The notes: generated by a model from the letters alone, not told the origin. A stretch of 64,000 nucleotides of DNA from Rhynchopus sp. YZ270_cl-10 (GCA_964035575.1 OZ037867.1:310001-374000), one strand, 5' to 3'; counted from the stretch's first letter, positions 1 to 10,064 are shown. Program-made: numbers and translations.

Positions 1-1512
1 TTCTTGCAGCTTTCATCACACAAGATACACGAAACACGTACAAATATTGTGTGAAATAAAAGAAGAAATGTTGAAAGATTGAATAAGCCTCACAGGGCAT
101 GCAATATTGTTACCACATTTTGAATATTTGAAACCTTTTTTTACCATTCCTTTTTTTAGAACAGAGCGGAGTGTACGGTCCTGGAAGCTCCAAGAAAAAT
201 GGAGTCGGCGGGCCTAATAGGAAGTTACCTTCCTAAACGTACACACAACTGGCAAAAGTATATTTTTTTTCCACAAACCCCCGTCTCTTTCGGTCGTATC
301 GAAAAATCACCAATCGAAGGAATGGGGGGAAAAAAATCAACAGCATGACAATAATTCTGTACATAAAAACTGTCACCCAAAGGGGGGGTTAGTAGTATTC
401 GCAAAGGGTGGTTTTGCTAGGTGATTTTATCTGAAATAAAAAAAAAAAAGTAGAATTTTTACGGCCCCTATTTTTGCTAGGGGGATGTGGGGTGGTTTTT
501 AAAGACCGTTATTTTAACGGGCTTTGTTTTCTTGCTCCCCAAAGAGGGGATTTTTTTCTCTCTTTTTTTTGCATCAGAATTGATGTTTTTTTGTGAGAAA
601 AGACGCAAAACACAGTGTACATAGATAGGTGTTTTTACACTGTGTTTTTGACCACACAAAAAAATGCAGGTCACTGAAAAAGTCATATACCCCAGCTGTA
701 CCCCCCCGGGTACCCGCTGGCTGAAAAAAAAAGAAAGGCGAGTTTTGATAGTGTCAAACAGGTTTAACAATAATAGCTATTTCATATACTATCTATTCTA
801 CTGAATATGAAGGTATAATAGGGGTACCAAATGTACCCAAACAATACAAAGAAAACTTGTCAGATGAATGCATGCTTCTCTCTCTGCATGCACACACATC
901 TTTACCACCATCGTTATCGCGCTGGAACATGCTGGGTTTTTGAAGATGTGCTGTCTCTCTTTAACTTCGTCAACAAGACAGCACAAAAAAAGAGATCATT
1001 AAGTGGGAATACAGGCAGGGATTGTGTCATAAAAAAAAAAAGCATGCAAAAGTGGCAGATGTTTTACGTCATACAGGGGGCTGCAACAAAACACAGCCGT
1101 GGGTCTTTAACAAAGAAAAACCCTCAAATACACCTGTAAAAAGAAGAACGAAAAAAAAACATGTATTTGCAGTGCTGTGAATGTGGAAGAGGGTTTTGTG
1201 TGGTGGTGGGGGCAACGGTATAGAGGTGAGATTCATATTTTTTTTGATAAATTGTTGGAGTAGTGTAAGTTGCCTCGTGGTTGTGTTGCCACAGTTGTGC
1301 AATCTCCACTGTTTTTTTCCTATTTTGATTTGCAACAAAAGCGTCAGGATCGTCAATAGGCAGAACAACTCGCTTGGTTTTATCTTGTATGCTACTGTCA
1401 TCGTCAACAATTTTTTTTTAAAATGAAAATCACACACCGAAACACAACCCCGCACTTCACGTCTATATAAAAAAAATTGATAAGGATTGTGTGGACACAC
1501 CAAAGAAATTGA
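1..1512. other. Gene-free AT-rich stretch
   Basis: No credible gene is seen. The stretch is AT-rich with many A, T and G homopolymers. It holds one hairpin of the dispersed family near 75-112 (minus-strand loop TGTGAG), a related fragment at 860-930 that shares TATCGCG and GGAACA words with 3985-4025, and one copy of a 65-base inverted-repeat family at 1245-1312. Confidence 0.6.
1245..1312 (+). repeat. Short repeat family, copy 1
   Basis: A stretch of about 65 bases, from GATAAATTGTTGGAGTAGTG to CAATCTCCACT, recurs almost unchanged at 30943-31008, shortened at 2583-2635, and reversed at 47567-47635. GGAG and CTCC near the ends make it loosely palindromic. Occurrence in both orientations suggests a mobile or formerly mobile short element. 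No coding content is seen. Confidence 0.7.
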
Positions 1513-2005
1513 ATACCGTCTTTTGAAAAAATATGGACCAGAAATAACATGGACCAGAATAATGATGGACCAGAACAATTATGGACCTTTTGGGATTTTT
1601 TTTTTTTTATGGACCTATTTTTCTGGTCCGACACATGTGTGGGGTTTTTTTGTACTTGTCCAGAATTTTGACAGGGAGTCGCGCGCGCGAAGCGCGTGCG
1701 ACGACCGCTTGTGTGGGGAGAAAGCTTGGAATGGGTCTACCGGGCCCACATATAAGCCGAGATGCCCCGCCAACGGGCGATACCGAAAGCTCGGAATGGG
1801 TCTACCGGGCCACATATAAGCCGAGATGCCCCGCCAACGTGCGGTACCGAAAGCTCGGAATGGGTCTGAAAATGGACAAGTTCAAAAAAAAAGCCTAACA
1901 CAGATGGACCAGAAATAACATGGACCAGAACAATTATGGACTTTTTGGGATTTTTTTTTTTTATGGACCTATTTTTCTGGTCCATAATTTTTCAAAAGAC
2001 GGTAT
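1513..2005. mobile_element. Terminal-inverted-repeat element, about 493 bp
   Basis: The two ends are inverted copies of about 30 bases: ATACCGTCTTTTGAAAAA followed by an ATGGACCAGAA word at the left, and its reverse complement at 1976-2005. If the outer TA on each side is a target duplication, the element proper runs CCGTC...GACGG, a Tc1/mariner-style arrangement, but this is inference. Inside, the ATGGACCAGAA word is repeated near both ends, and a GC-rich core of about 60 bases (AAAGCTCGGAATGGGTCT and following) occurs twice at 1720-1850. Part of that core recurs at 43061-43090. No transposase is encoded, so it looks non-autonomous. Confidence 0.7.
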
Positions 2006-2227
2006 ATATTTTTTTTACAAGATACTCTGTTGTCTCACTTGGTCATCTTTAGAGAAAAGAAAGAAAAGTTTATAAGATGAACCCTAAGCCCTCTCTGTGC
2101 TTAGTCTAACCTTTGATCACAAAATCGTTATCGCAAATTGTCCCCACAATACATCATTTTAATACGCCTCTTCTTTGAAGAGAGAACGGTCAAATCAGAA
2201 AAACGAAAGAGAAAAAGAAAAGTTTAT

Positions 2228-2262
2228 AAGATGATCCTAAGCTCTCGTTGCTTGGTCACCTT
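2228..2262 (-). repeat. GNRA-type hairpin copy
   Basis: Minus strand: outer stem AAGGTGA/TCATCTT, inner AAGC/GCTT, loop AACGAGA, followed by a T/C-rich tract (ACTTTTCTTTTTCTCTTT). Confidence 0.7.
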
Positions 2263-2698
2263 AAATTTAAAAAAAAAACTATTGATACCGGATAACGTAA
2301 AAGATCTGGGCCGGGAGGGAAAAAAATCAACAAAAAAAAAAAATATGCGGCCCATATCATCACCTAACCCTTCTCAAGAAGATTATTCCCGTGTTGCATA
2401 CAAAACACATTGAAGCAAAGAACGGGAGGGGGAAAGGCAACTTGGCAAAGCCACAGCTTTTGCATCCTAGAGTTTTTTTTTGTTGTGTCGAAAAAAGAAA
2501 AAAGAAAAAAAAGAAAAAAAATCACCTACCGAGATAGGGCCTGTACTCATTTGCCTGAGAGAGACAAGACGTTCCTTTTTTTTTTGAAAAATTGTCCGAA
2601 TAGTGTAGTTGCCACAAATGCAAGCTCCACTGTCACTAAAGTCACTTTTTTGTTATGTACAAATACCCGCAAATTTACAAAAAAGGGGAAATAGTTTT

Positions 2699-2734
2699 GG
2701 TACGATGAACCTAAGCCTCTCATGATTGTGTACC
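2699..2734 (-). repeat. GNRA-type hairpin copy
   Basis: Minus strand: outer stem GGTAC/GTACC, loop region ATCATGAGAGG, then CTTAGG. The outer stem differs from the common AAGATG/CATCTT form on both sides together. Confidence 0.55.
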
Positions 2735-3007
2735 TTTTTTAAAAAAACCTTATTTTAGTGGTGGGCGAGGGTGGTAGGGGGTAGGGGGTGGGAAATGACT
2801 TAGAAAAATCATTTGTGTTTTTAAAAAACCACGCACTCACGCCTTCTACAGACGCAGCCACTAAAAAAAGTGTTTGTCGTTTTCCTCGCCCCCTTTCTTG
2901 TGTTTGATGCGTTGTCGCTTCCCACACAGGAGCACGGTTGAACGACGTGACACTTTCCGCTCACAATAGTGTGCGAAAGAAAAATGCCAAAAAAAAAAAG
3001 AGAAAAA

Positions 3008-3451
3008 ACAAGTAATTGCTATCGGAAAAAAAACGGGGTGTGCTGTGGAACTCCACCCTATTGAAATAATCTACAACACCCAGCACTCTGCTCTTCTTCA
3101 GGTATGCTAACGCTCTTCTTACGCTGCCAGACCCACTGGACGCCTGCATCTGATGAAACGTTCAAGAAGGGGGGCTGTCCTCTTCATCCAGCACCATCTG
3201 ATCGATAGCGTTGTTGGAAGTAGGCTCGGCAGGCTCGGCGTGTTCCAGCTCGTTTTTGTCCACAGGGTCCCACGCAGTGTCGTCGTCGTTGGAGCAGTGT
3301 GGAAGAAGCACAGAATGCACAGACGACAACACGTCGATCACACCAGGTACATCAGCACCTCCAGCAAATCGCTAGGATGCTACGGTGGTTTCGAAAATCG
3401 CGCGGGGTTTTTCGCAGCACACCCCGTTTTTTTTCTTAGCAATTACTTGTT
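3008..3451. mobile_element. Inverted-repeat-bounded segment enclosing an exon-like frame
   Basis: Inverted copies of about 36 bases bound this segment. The left end (3008-3045) reads ACAAGTAATTGCTA, an A-run, then CGGGGTGTGCTG; the right end (3413-3451) is its reverse complement, differing by a few bases before the A-run. Between them lies a GC-richer stretch with a minus-strand open frame (3162-3371) that ends in a stop. Either a terminal-inverted-repeat element picked up a gene piece, or two repeats landed round a small exon. No target duplication was identified. Confidence 0.55.
3162..3371 (-). CDS. Candidate terminal exon or gene fragment, unknown product
   Basis: A 70-codon open frame on the minus strand follows a possible splice acceptor (CATCCTAG at 3378-3372) and ends in TGA at 3164-3162. 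The peptide is acidic and protein-like, with DVLSSVHSVLLPHCSNDDD near the start and VLDEEDSPPS at the end, and base composition is closer to the genes than to the surrounding spacer. There is no start codon near the front, so it would be a last exon or a captured piece. The nearest upstream gene on this strand (5005-6798) has its own stop and no GTATGT donor at its end, so I could not link the two. No family recognised. Confidence 0.35.
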   Translation of the reverse strand, partial: RFAGGADVPGVIDVLSSVHSVLLPHCSNDDDTAWDPVDKNELEHAEPAEPTSNNAIDQMVLDEEDSPPS

Positions 3452-3971
3452 CTTGTTGTTATTGTAATTTTCAACCACCTTCCTTCAACCCTTGTAGGAT
3501 CAGTCATATTTTTTTTCGCGAACATATGAAATGACATATTTCAAGAGAACAAATTAAAAAGGGTCCTTATTTGCATTTTTGGGCTCCGCCCGTGCAGTGG
3601 TGGGGTCAATCTCGAAAATTGGACAATTTTTTGACCACTTAAATTTTGAGAAATATGAGCCCGGTTGCTTATACGTGGGGCCCATTTTTGGCCAAAATTT
3701 TCCTCAAAATCTGGTTTTGTAAAATTGACCCTTTACTCCCCCCCCACATCGATTTCAATACTATACCTTACTTCACCTACGGTTGCCCTTACAGGGGGGG
3801 TGAAGGAAGGTAGGTTGAAAAATCAATAGCAAAACCGCCAACTGACCTCTTGACAAAACAAATGAGCGTTTTTCGTTGAACGCAACATCGCTTGTAAGGA
3901 ATAATAATAAAAAAACTGTGGTTGTTGATGCAGGCACCTCCCAAAAAAAAAACAAAAAAAAACATACGAAA

Positions 3972-3996
3972 GACGTGCCTCTCATGCACACACATC
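3972..3996 (-). repeat. GNRA-type hairpin copy
   Basis: Minus strand: GTGC-A-T[GAGA]G-GCAC, flanked by GATG and CGTC. After it come GTATGT and long T runs. Confidence 0.65.
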
Positions 3997-4365
3997 ACTA
4001 TCGCTATCGCGTTGGAACAACGCTGGGTTTGAACAAAAAAAGTTGACTTGAAATACAAAACCCTCTCATGACAGTGTACCTTGGTACATGACTGGTGCAC
4101 CGTGGGTGGCCCAATACAGTCCATTTCGTGGTTTGCATCTCAGGTGACAAAAAAATGTGCACACTTTTTTTGTACACACATCACTGAAATCTGATTGGGT
4201 AAAGAACTGGCACAGAGATGATACAAAGGTGGCAACTACGTCATCAAATGTTCAGGGGAGAAAAAAAATCACCATAGCGTCACCAAGGTTCTAAACACTT
4301 TGGTATTTCGCGTGTGGTGGGGAAAACTGCACAAAAAAAAACCCCCAAAAAAATAACAAAAAGTT

Positions 4366-4405
4366 TGACTTGAAATACAAAGCCCTCTCGTGAACAGTGT
4401 ACCTT
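4366..4405 (-). repeat. Hairpin-family copy, long-spacer type
   Basis: Minus strand: AAGGTACACTGTT, C[GAGA]G, then GGCTTTGTATTTCAAG and a T-rich tract. This subtype recurs at about 4038-4083, 14069-14113, 31336-31376 and 61392-61434. Its stem is weaker (TACA/TGTA) than in the AAGATG subtype. Confidence 0.6.
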
Positions 4406-4779
4406 AAAAAAGAAACTTTTTTTTTGAAAATATGGAAGGGCCTCACAAAGAACACACATCTAGGTACGAATGGTAATTCTGAAAAAACAGACACCCGAAA
4501 AATGAGCTCCCTCCCTCGACTATGTCAAACGCTATTAAGTGAGTAACTGCTGATAAAACACAATGATCGCTCTCCTGTTTCTGTTTTGTTTTTTGCTGTT
4601 GAGTTTTTACCGCACCCCAGCTTTTTTGGGGTGCACAACACACAGCACATCCCTGCACTCACTCCAATGACCCCCAACCCCCCTTTCTTTCCTGGGGGTG
4701 ACTAACTGCTGGCAATGCCATACGCTCTGGGGGGTAAGGGAGCAAATGGAAGATGAAAAGTAAAAAAAGAAAACGTGAA

Positions 4780-4808
4780 AGATGAAGATGCCTCTCATGC
4801 ACACATCT
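4780..4808 (-). repeat. GNRA-type hairpin copy
   Basis: Minus strand: outer AGATG/CATCT, inner TGC-A-T[GAGA]G-GCA, then a pyrimidine tract (TTTCACGTTTTCTTTTTTT). Confidence 0.7.
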
Positions 4809-5004
4809 AAAAAGAAAACAATTGGCCTGCATGCCTGTCACTCTGTAGGTCAAATCTCACTCAAAATGCACTTTTTTTTCTTAGGGGAGTTGCCCTACAA
4901 GGAAAACTCCCCTAACTTTAAAAAAACTTTTTTAAAAAACCTGATCAAAAATTTAAAAAAAAATCTAAGTTTTATCTAAAATTCTCCCCAAAAAAAAAAA
5001 AACA

Positions 5005-6798
5005 TCACAACAACCGCACTCCAGATCTCAACCCGACCGGGTCCATCCCTCCTGCAAGCCCTATAGTACCATTCCCATCGTCAACCGGCAGGCTTCCCGT
5101 TGCCCCTCCTGCAAGCACATCCGCCATCACCATGTCCAGGGACACACCACGGGTCCGTTCGGTTTCGAGAGAACGTTGCTTCTTCAGGAGAGGGGAGTCG
5201 GTTGGACACCGGGGCTCCCTTGGTGCTGCGGAGTGTTGCAGGGCAGAATGCTGTCTCTTCTTGAGGAGCGACAGTGAGGCAACAGGCGAGCCACAAGCAT
5301 TTGTCGCTGAGCTTAACGCACGCTGTGCCAGAACGCCACGCAACCTTCCCGGAGCAGCTGCATCTGGAGAAGAAAAGAAATTCGGTGAAGTACTACTCGA
5401 AGACGCACCAGACGACGACACACCCCCAGTACTCGCACTCACAGAAGACCTCACCTCGACGACATGAGTCAATGATGGTGTCGGTGTTGTTGCCGCTTCT
5501 AAGACCACTGCTGCTACAACGGGTTTGACTGGATGTCTTGGGCTAGGGCTTCCTCTCAACGCAACTCTTTCCCGTGCAGGGCTCGGTGCGGCGGTCTTCT
5601 CCCCAAAGACGGTGCCCCATAGGTCAGTGCACAGCTTGGACAACCCTTTTGCGGCGTTGCGTTGTGTGGCGTGTCTGCTTTTGCTGCAGGCTTCTGCCGC
5701 AGAGATGATTTCGGGTACTGCCACCTCGGGGCGGGTTGTTGACAGAAACTCGGTCAATGCTTCGGCACAACGTGTTCCAATTGCAGCGATTTGAGACGTT
5801 TCGCAGGCACCACAGAGAACAGTGATAACAGCGGGAGGAGGGTTTGTGGATGCAATGAGTTGGAGGGTGCCGGCAACCACTGTACCAAGCATTTTGTTGG
5901 AAACGGAGAGACGCGAGATGAGGGCGGTGGTAACTGGCGCTGCTGTTGCGGCCCAGGCGGAGGAGGCGACGACACGACGGACGGAATGGCACACCGCCTT
6001 AAGGATCTGCGAGCGGTTGTCCTTCAGCTGGGCGGCTAAGGCATTTCCGAGGAGTTCTGGGTTCTCCAAAAAGTTCACCCTTTCCGCCTCAGAAGCCGCT
6101 TCAACTGCAGTAATCGCCCCTAAAATATTCAATCTATCCTGAAACGGCGCCGCCAACGACAACAACGGAGTGAAATCAAGAATCTGCTGTGCTTTGGGAG
6201 ATGAAGACGTAAACCGGCGGATTGGAGAAGTGGAGACAGAAGGGAGGGTGCCGCTCTCGACGGCACACCAAGCCTCGTACAACCCACCGGTCGTAGGGGA
6301 GAGAAGCAAAAGGGAGCGGAAGAACGTTGTCGCCATGCTGCTCCAGCTTCTCGCCATTTTGATGTCGCTTGCGTCCTCGACCTTCAGCTTGACCACTTCA
6401 CGCAGTGTTCTAAGAGTAGCCACCAGCTTCGGAAGGTTTTCATTAATTTGCTTGAGAATCCATTTTGTATCCTTTACACGATCCGTATCCAAGGTTAACA
6501 CCCTTTTTGAGCGGTCCAACACCTTATTTTGATGCATCGGAACATTCGCAGTGCCTCCTTGTTTATCAAAATCGGTTGGGGAGTCTTGGAGTTTGGTAAG
6601 AAGCGCTTGGATAATCAGGTCTGCGCCAATTTGCAGTTCTTCTGCTGCATCGTGCACATCCCGCATGAACAGATCAATGTGTGTCATAGCCTCTGCCACC
6701 TGCTCTGCTGTCGCTGTACTATTAATGGTCAAACGCAGAGAAGCAGTAATTTCACATTGCTGCCTTTGCAACACCTCTATCGACGGAAGACTCGCCAT
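5005..6798 (-). CDS. CLASP/TOG-domain-like microtubule-associated protein
   Basis: A 597-residue protein, single exon. Residues from about 230 to 410 form a helical HEAT-type array whose wording (QLKDNRSQILKAVCHSV, then NKMLGTVVAGTLQLIAST) resembles the N-terminal TOG domain of CLASP proteins, which bind tubulin and stabilise microtubules. The first 150 residues are helical and could be a coiled coil. The last 190 are Ser/Pro/Ala-rich and probably disordered, typical of a microtubule-binding tail. The methionine at 6798 follows a pyrimidine-rich tract ending CCCTTAAG; an in-frame ATG 27 bases upstream is less likely. Upstream on the sense strand is a long C-rich tract. In euglenozoans such a protein would act on the subpellicular or flagellar cytoskeleton; that is inference. 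It could instead be another HEAT-repeat protein. Confidence 0.6.
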   Translation of the reverse strand: MASLPSIEVLQRQQCEITASLRLTINSTATAEQVAEAMTHIDLFMRDVHDAAEELQIGADLIIQALLTKLQDSPTDFDKQGGTANVPMHQNKVLDRSKRVLTLDTDRVKDTKWILKQINENLPKLVATLRTLREVVKLKVEDASDIKMARSWSSMATTFFRSLLLLSPTTGGLYEAWCAVESGTLPSVSTSPIRRFTSSSPKAQQILDFTPLLSLAAPFQDRLNILGAITAVEAASEAERVNFLENPELLGNALAAQLKDNRSQILKAVCHSVRRVVASSAWAATAAPVTTALISRLSVSNKMLGTVVAGTLQLIASTNPPPAVITVLCGACETSQIAAIGTRCAEALTEFLSTTRPEVAVPEIISAAEACSKSRHATQRNAAKGLSKLCTDLWGTVFGEKTAAPSPARERVALRGSPSPRHPVKPVVAAVVLEAATTPTPSLTHVVEVRSSVSASTGGVSSSGASSSSTSPNFFSSPDAAAPGRLRGVLAQRALSSATNACGSPVASLSLLKKRQHSALQHSAAPREPRCPTDSPLLKKQRSLETERTRGVSLDMVMADVLAGGATGSLPVDDGNGTIGLAGGMDPVGLRSGVRLL

Positions 6799-7734
6799 CT
6801 TAAGGGAAATGAAAGACAAACACAATGGGAAAGGGGAAAAGACAGAAAAAGGGAGTCAAGAACGATAGCCCGCTTCCGTAGGAAGGTGTGTGTTGGGGGA
6901 ATAGGGGGATAGGGGGATAGGGGGAAGGGAGTCTGGTGTACGGTTCTGACTGCGGGTATGTGGATGGTAGGTGTCGTAAAGGGTTGGGGAGGGGAGGGCG
7001 GGGAGGGCGGGGGAGGAGCCAATGAAATGTGGGAGGGGTGGGGCGGAGTGTGTTCGTTTGGTATGAGCGGCGACATAGCGTAGGAGTAGGGAGGGGGTTG
7101 AAGGGGAACGGATCACAAACGTTTTTGTGGGGGTGTGGGGAAAGATGGGGAGGTGGGTTTGATGCCTGGGTTGCAGAGTTGACACAAAAAAAAAGGAAAA
7201 GTTTATGAGGTGCAAATGAAGCTTCTCTTGTTGCATAGTCACCTCAAAGAGAAGTTGAAAAAGTGCAAACGCTGTACTGTACACTGTTCACTGTACACCG
7301 TACACCGGACGCAGGCACTGGTACAGGAAAAAAAAACACTGCAAAAAACATTGCTTGAGAACAACTCTTCCTAGGCCCACCGTCTGGGGGTGTGTCTGTG
7401 ATTTGTGTTAATGTACCTTCCACATATGATGCATTGGAAGAGTAAGGAAGCCAGAAGGAATGGAGGGGGGAAAGGTTGAACGTGCAAACACCTCTGCAGC
7501 AGTAGGCAGTATGCACCAGGTAAGAAGGAACAACTCATCCAAGATTTCAAAAAAGTGAAAGACGAACGGGCCTCACGAGGGGCACTACACATCTTTCAAG
7601 AATCGGACAAAAAAGGAGTGGATTTTAAAAGAGAAACTAAACAAAACTAAACTAAAGTTGGTCAGGGCTAAGTACTACTAAAAGAGATAAAAAATGAGAT
7701 GGAATTTTCTTTTTGAACAAAACGTTCTCCTTCC
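6799..7734. other. Spacer with G-rich block and hairpin
   Basis: No gene. 6895-6935 on the plus strand has four runs of four to five G separated by short AT spacers (a G-quadruplex-type pattern); G-rich tracts continue to 7160. On the gene-sense strand this is a pyrimidine tract in front of the CLASP-like gene. 7207-7245 and 7556-7600 hold hairpins of the dispersed family, and 7255-7325 a tandem TGTAC-like stretch joined to the GCGTTTGCAC subtype. Confidence 0.55.
7207..7245 (-). repeat. GNRA-family hairpin copy with altered outer stem
   Basis: Minus strand: outer stem GAGGTG/CACCTC, against AAGATG/CATCTT in other copies, so both sides changed together. The loop region is AACAAGAGAAG. Confidence 0.6.
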
Positions 7735-9528
7735 TCAACAGGGCTCGTTTGCATCTGGTTGTGCCTTGCACTTTATGTATAAGAGCACACCGATGCCGAG
7801 GGCTACGAGGAGCACTGCTACGCCGACTGTCACGGCTATAATGACAGGGGCACGGGTGCTGTTGTCGTCGTCTGTGGCGTAGGTAGGAAGCAGGGTGGAT
7901 GACGGTGACGGTGACGGTGCAGCGTTAGGAGCCTGCGTCGCAACCGTGCTCGGCGACGGTGACGTGGGCGACGCTGTCGTGGGGAGCACAGCCGCACACA
8001 GCGCCACCATCCACGCTGCTGCAGGTGCAGCGCAGCCACGCACGACGTCTGCCAGCATCTCCTCATCCGCTGCGAAGGACGTGAGGTACGCACAGAGGTC
8101 TGCGTCGGCTGCGACAGTGCTGCTGCAGCGCGTGGCTTTGATGGCCTGCAGGGCTGCTAGGGTGCTGAGCGGGGGAGACGGTGAAGGGACTGAAGTGGGA
8201 CTGTGTGTGGGTGGCTGTGTTGGCATCTGGGTAGGTGCCTGAGTAGGTGGCTGTGTGGGTGGCTGAGTTGGTATCTGGGTGGGCACCTGTGTTGGTGGTG
8301 CAACAGTTGTTCTACGCACAAACCAGTCTGCCTGACCGGTCGCAGCAACGTTAGGGCAATGTGCAGCCCAGGCACTCCCTCCATTGAAGTCGTTGATCTC
8401 GTACTGCACCTTCGGGCCAGTGGGGCCGGAGTGTGCATACAGGTCTGCGTGGTGGAGGTCCCACACCTTGGCAGGTGTGAGGCCGCTCCACTGTGCAGGC
8501 TGCGGGTACGACGCACCGTCGTACAGGTTGTGGTAGCGCATCTCGTCGTGCAGCCCAGTGTCGGTGCCGGGGTCTGCGTAGTACTGCACGTTGCTGGCTT
8601 CGTTGTCAAACCCGTGGCACACCTGCCACATCGCCCACAGACGGTCGATGTTCGAATGGTGCAGGAAGAAGATCGGGTCCTCAGGGCTGTAATCGATCTT
8701 CATGTAGCCACCTATGTTTGCGTGGACGTCTGCGTGCTCACCGTTCTCGAGGAGGTAGGTGAGGCTGTCCTCATGGTCCTCCGCGAGCTTTGCTGCAATC
8801 ACCTGCGGTGTGAGGTACGACTGTGCCTGCACCGACGCGTTCCGCAGGGGGTAGTCATGGCCGAAGAAGCGAAACAGACAGGCGTTGTCCTGCGGCACGT
8901 CGGGCCAGCCGTCCATCACACCCGTCTCCTGCGTCGAATGGTTCCACACACCCACGCGGAACGGCCCGTCCATCACACAGCATCCATCCGGGTGCGCATC
9001 TCCGTCTACGCACGCCTCCCCCCGCCCCCTTCCGTTGTACACACTCCCAAAGCCGACGTGCTCACCACTCTCAGGGTCGGTGTCGCCGTTCCACAGGGCG
9101 GTATCCCACAGGACCCCGTCGTCACCCTCGATGGACCAATCCCAGTAGGGGATGGTGATGCACGCAAACTCCGCACCAAGCGCACGCAGGTCGTCCTCAA
9201 ACTTCTGAATAAAAGCTCTATGCCACGGGAGGAACATTGCTGTGCCGTGAGCCTGCATCGAGTTGGGCACGTGTCCGTGGATGGTTGGGTATTTGTTGTA
9301 TCCTCCCTTTGGGGCACCTGGTGTAGAGGGGACGTCACTCTCCTTCAGAAGCCGCACTGCTTTGATAACAAGAGCACGCTCGGAGAGGGTGAGCTGGCGC
9401 CACTCTCGACGGATGCGTGAACCACAGGTGGTGGTGTTGGTGTCTGCGGACACCTTTTCACCCACCTCCGCACCTACGGCACTAATGGTCATGACGAACA
9501 CAACACAACTGAATACACATAACGCCAT
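7735..9528 (-). CDS. Tyrosinase, type I membrane-anchored
   Basis: A 597-residue copper oxidase of the tyrosinase family, which hydroxylates monophenols and oxidises diphenols to quinones. A hydrophobic signal peptide spans residues 1-20. The first copper site is H86 (or H84), H94 and H103, with the family spacing HGTAMFLPWH. The second is H265, H269 and the HH pair at 290-291 in SPEDPIFFLHHSNIDRLW. After the enzyme domain come a Thr/Pro/Gln stalk of PTQxPT repeats (about 425-465), a Cys-bearing segment, a second Thr/Ser/Pro-rich stalk and a transmembrane helix (IIAVTVGVAVLLVALGIGVL) with a short basic tail. The active domain would therefore face outside the cell or a vesicle lumen. The start at 9528 gives the signal peptide and lies 14 bases after an acceptor-like CCCATTAG; longer in-frame starts lack both. 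Complete and intact; no intron seen. Confidence 0.9.
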   Translation of the reverse strand: MALCVFSCVVFVMTISAVGAEVGEKVSADTNTTTCGSRIRREWRQLTLSERALVIKAVRLLKESDVPSTPGAPKGGYNKYPTIHGHVPNSMQAHGTAMFLPWHRAFIQKFEDDLRALGAEFACITIPYWDWSIEGDDGVLWDTALWNGDTDPESGEHVGFGSVYNGRGRGEACVDGDAHPDGCCVMDGPFRVGVWNHSTQETGVMDGWPDVPQDNACLFRFFGHDYPLRNASVQAQSYLTPQVIAAKLAEDHEDSLTYLLENGEHADVHANIGGYMKIDYSPEDPIFFLHHSNIDRLWAMWQVCHGFDNEASNVQYYADPGTDTGLHDEMRYHNLYDGASYPQPAQWSGLTPAKVWDLHHADLYAHSGPTGPKVQYEINDFNGGSAWAAHCPNVAATGQADWFVRRTTVAPPTQVPTQIPTQPPTQPPTQAPTQMPTQPPTHSPTSVPSPSPPLSTLAALQAIKATRCSSTVAADADLCAYLTSFAADEEMLADVVRGCAAPAAAWMVALCAAVLPTTASPTSPSPSTVATQAPNAAPSPSPSSTLLPTYATDDDNSTRAPVIIAVTVGVAVLLVALGIGVLLYIKCKAQPDANEPC

Positions 9529-10064
9529 TTGTGTCGCCAGACCTAATGGGTGTGTTGTTTGAGGCGATGAAGGGCGTGGAGGAAAAAAAATGATGAAGTG
9601 GAGAAGAGGTGGGGTTACTGTTGTTATCTCTAGGGGGAATACAAAGGTGGGAGGATGTGTACAAAAGGGACGTGGATCATGTTGGTCCACAGCAAAAAAA
9701 AGAACTGAAGTTATATCTACAAAAAATGAAAATAAAAAAACAACGTTTTCTTCAACTTTTCCTATATTTTTTCCCCCTTATTTTTTGCCGTATAGACTAA
9801 GCAACTCCATCTCTAGGGGTACCGCCTCGTGTTGTGGTATTACTGTTTCCCCCCGTTTTTCAATTTCCACGGGGGGAGCGAGGGGGGGAGAGTAGGTGAA
9901 CCTAGGGTTTCTCTCATATTTCTCTCATCACTCCTATGATTTGGTCATCGAAGACAGAACCATTCATGAAGCTGATTGATCGCATTTAAAAAAAAGAAAG
10001 TGAAGCTGATAGTGCAAACGCCTCTTGGGACACAAAGCATTGCCACCCCCCGCGGGGGTCCCTC
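9529..10064. other. Short spacer
   Basis: No gene. It contains the tyrosinase leader, AT-rich sequence, and at 10005-10062 a copy of the GCGTTTGCAC hairpin subtype next to a perfect CCCCCGCGGGGG palindrome. Confidence 0.55.
9543..9575 (-). promoter_or_regulatory. Probable splice acceptor before tyrosinase
   Basis: Minus strand: a pyrimidine-rich stretch ends in CACCCATTAG at 9543, 14 bases before the ATG. Consistent with a spliced-leader acceptor or with the end of a 5-prime-UTR intron. Confidence 0.45.

Larger units (their letters stand above)
2006..3007. other. Gene-free stretch with three hairpin copies
   Basis: No credible gene. Hairpins of the dispersed family lie near 2074-2110, 2228-2262 and 2699-2734, with a half copy at 2024-2053. 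The word TTTGATCACA..CGTTATCGCA after the first copy recurs behind the copy at 33078-33110, so the repeat is sometimes longer than the hairpin itself. Confidence 0.6.
3452..5004. other. Gene-free stretch with hairpins
   Basis: No credible gene. 3570-3740 is a diffuse palindromic stretch built from words such as AAATTTTGA and TGGGGCCC, similar in style to the repeats at 37.4-37.8 kb. Hairpins lie at 3972-3996, about 4038-4083, 4366-4405 and 4780-4808. Confidence 0.6.
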
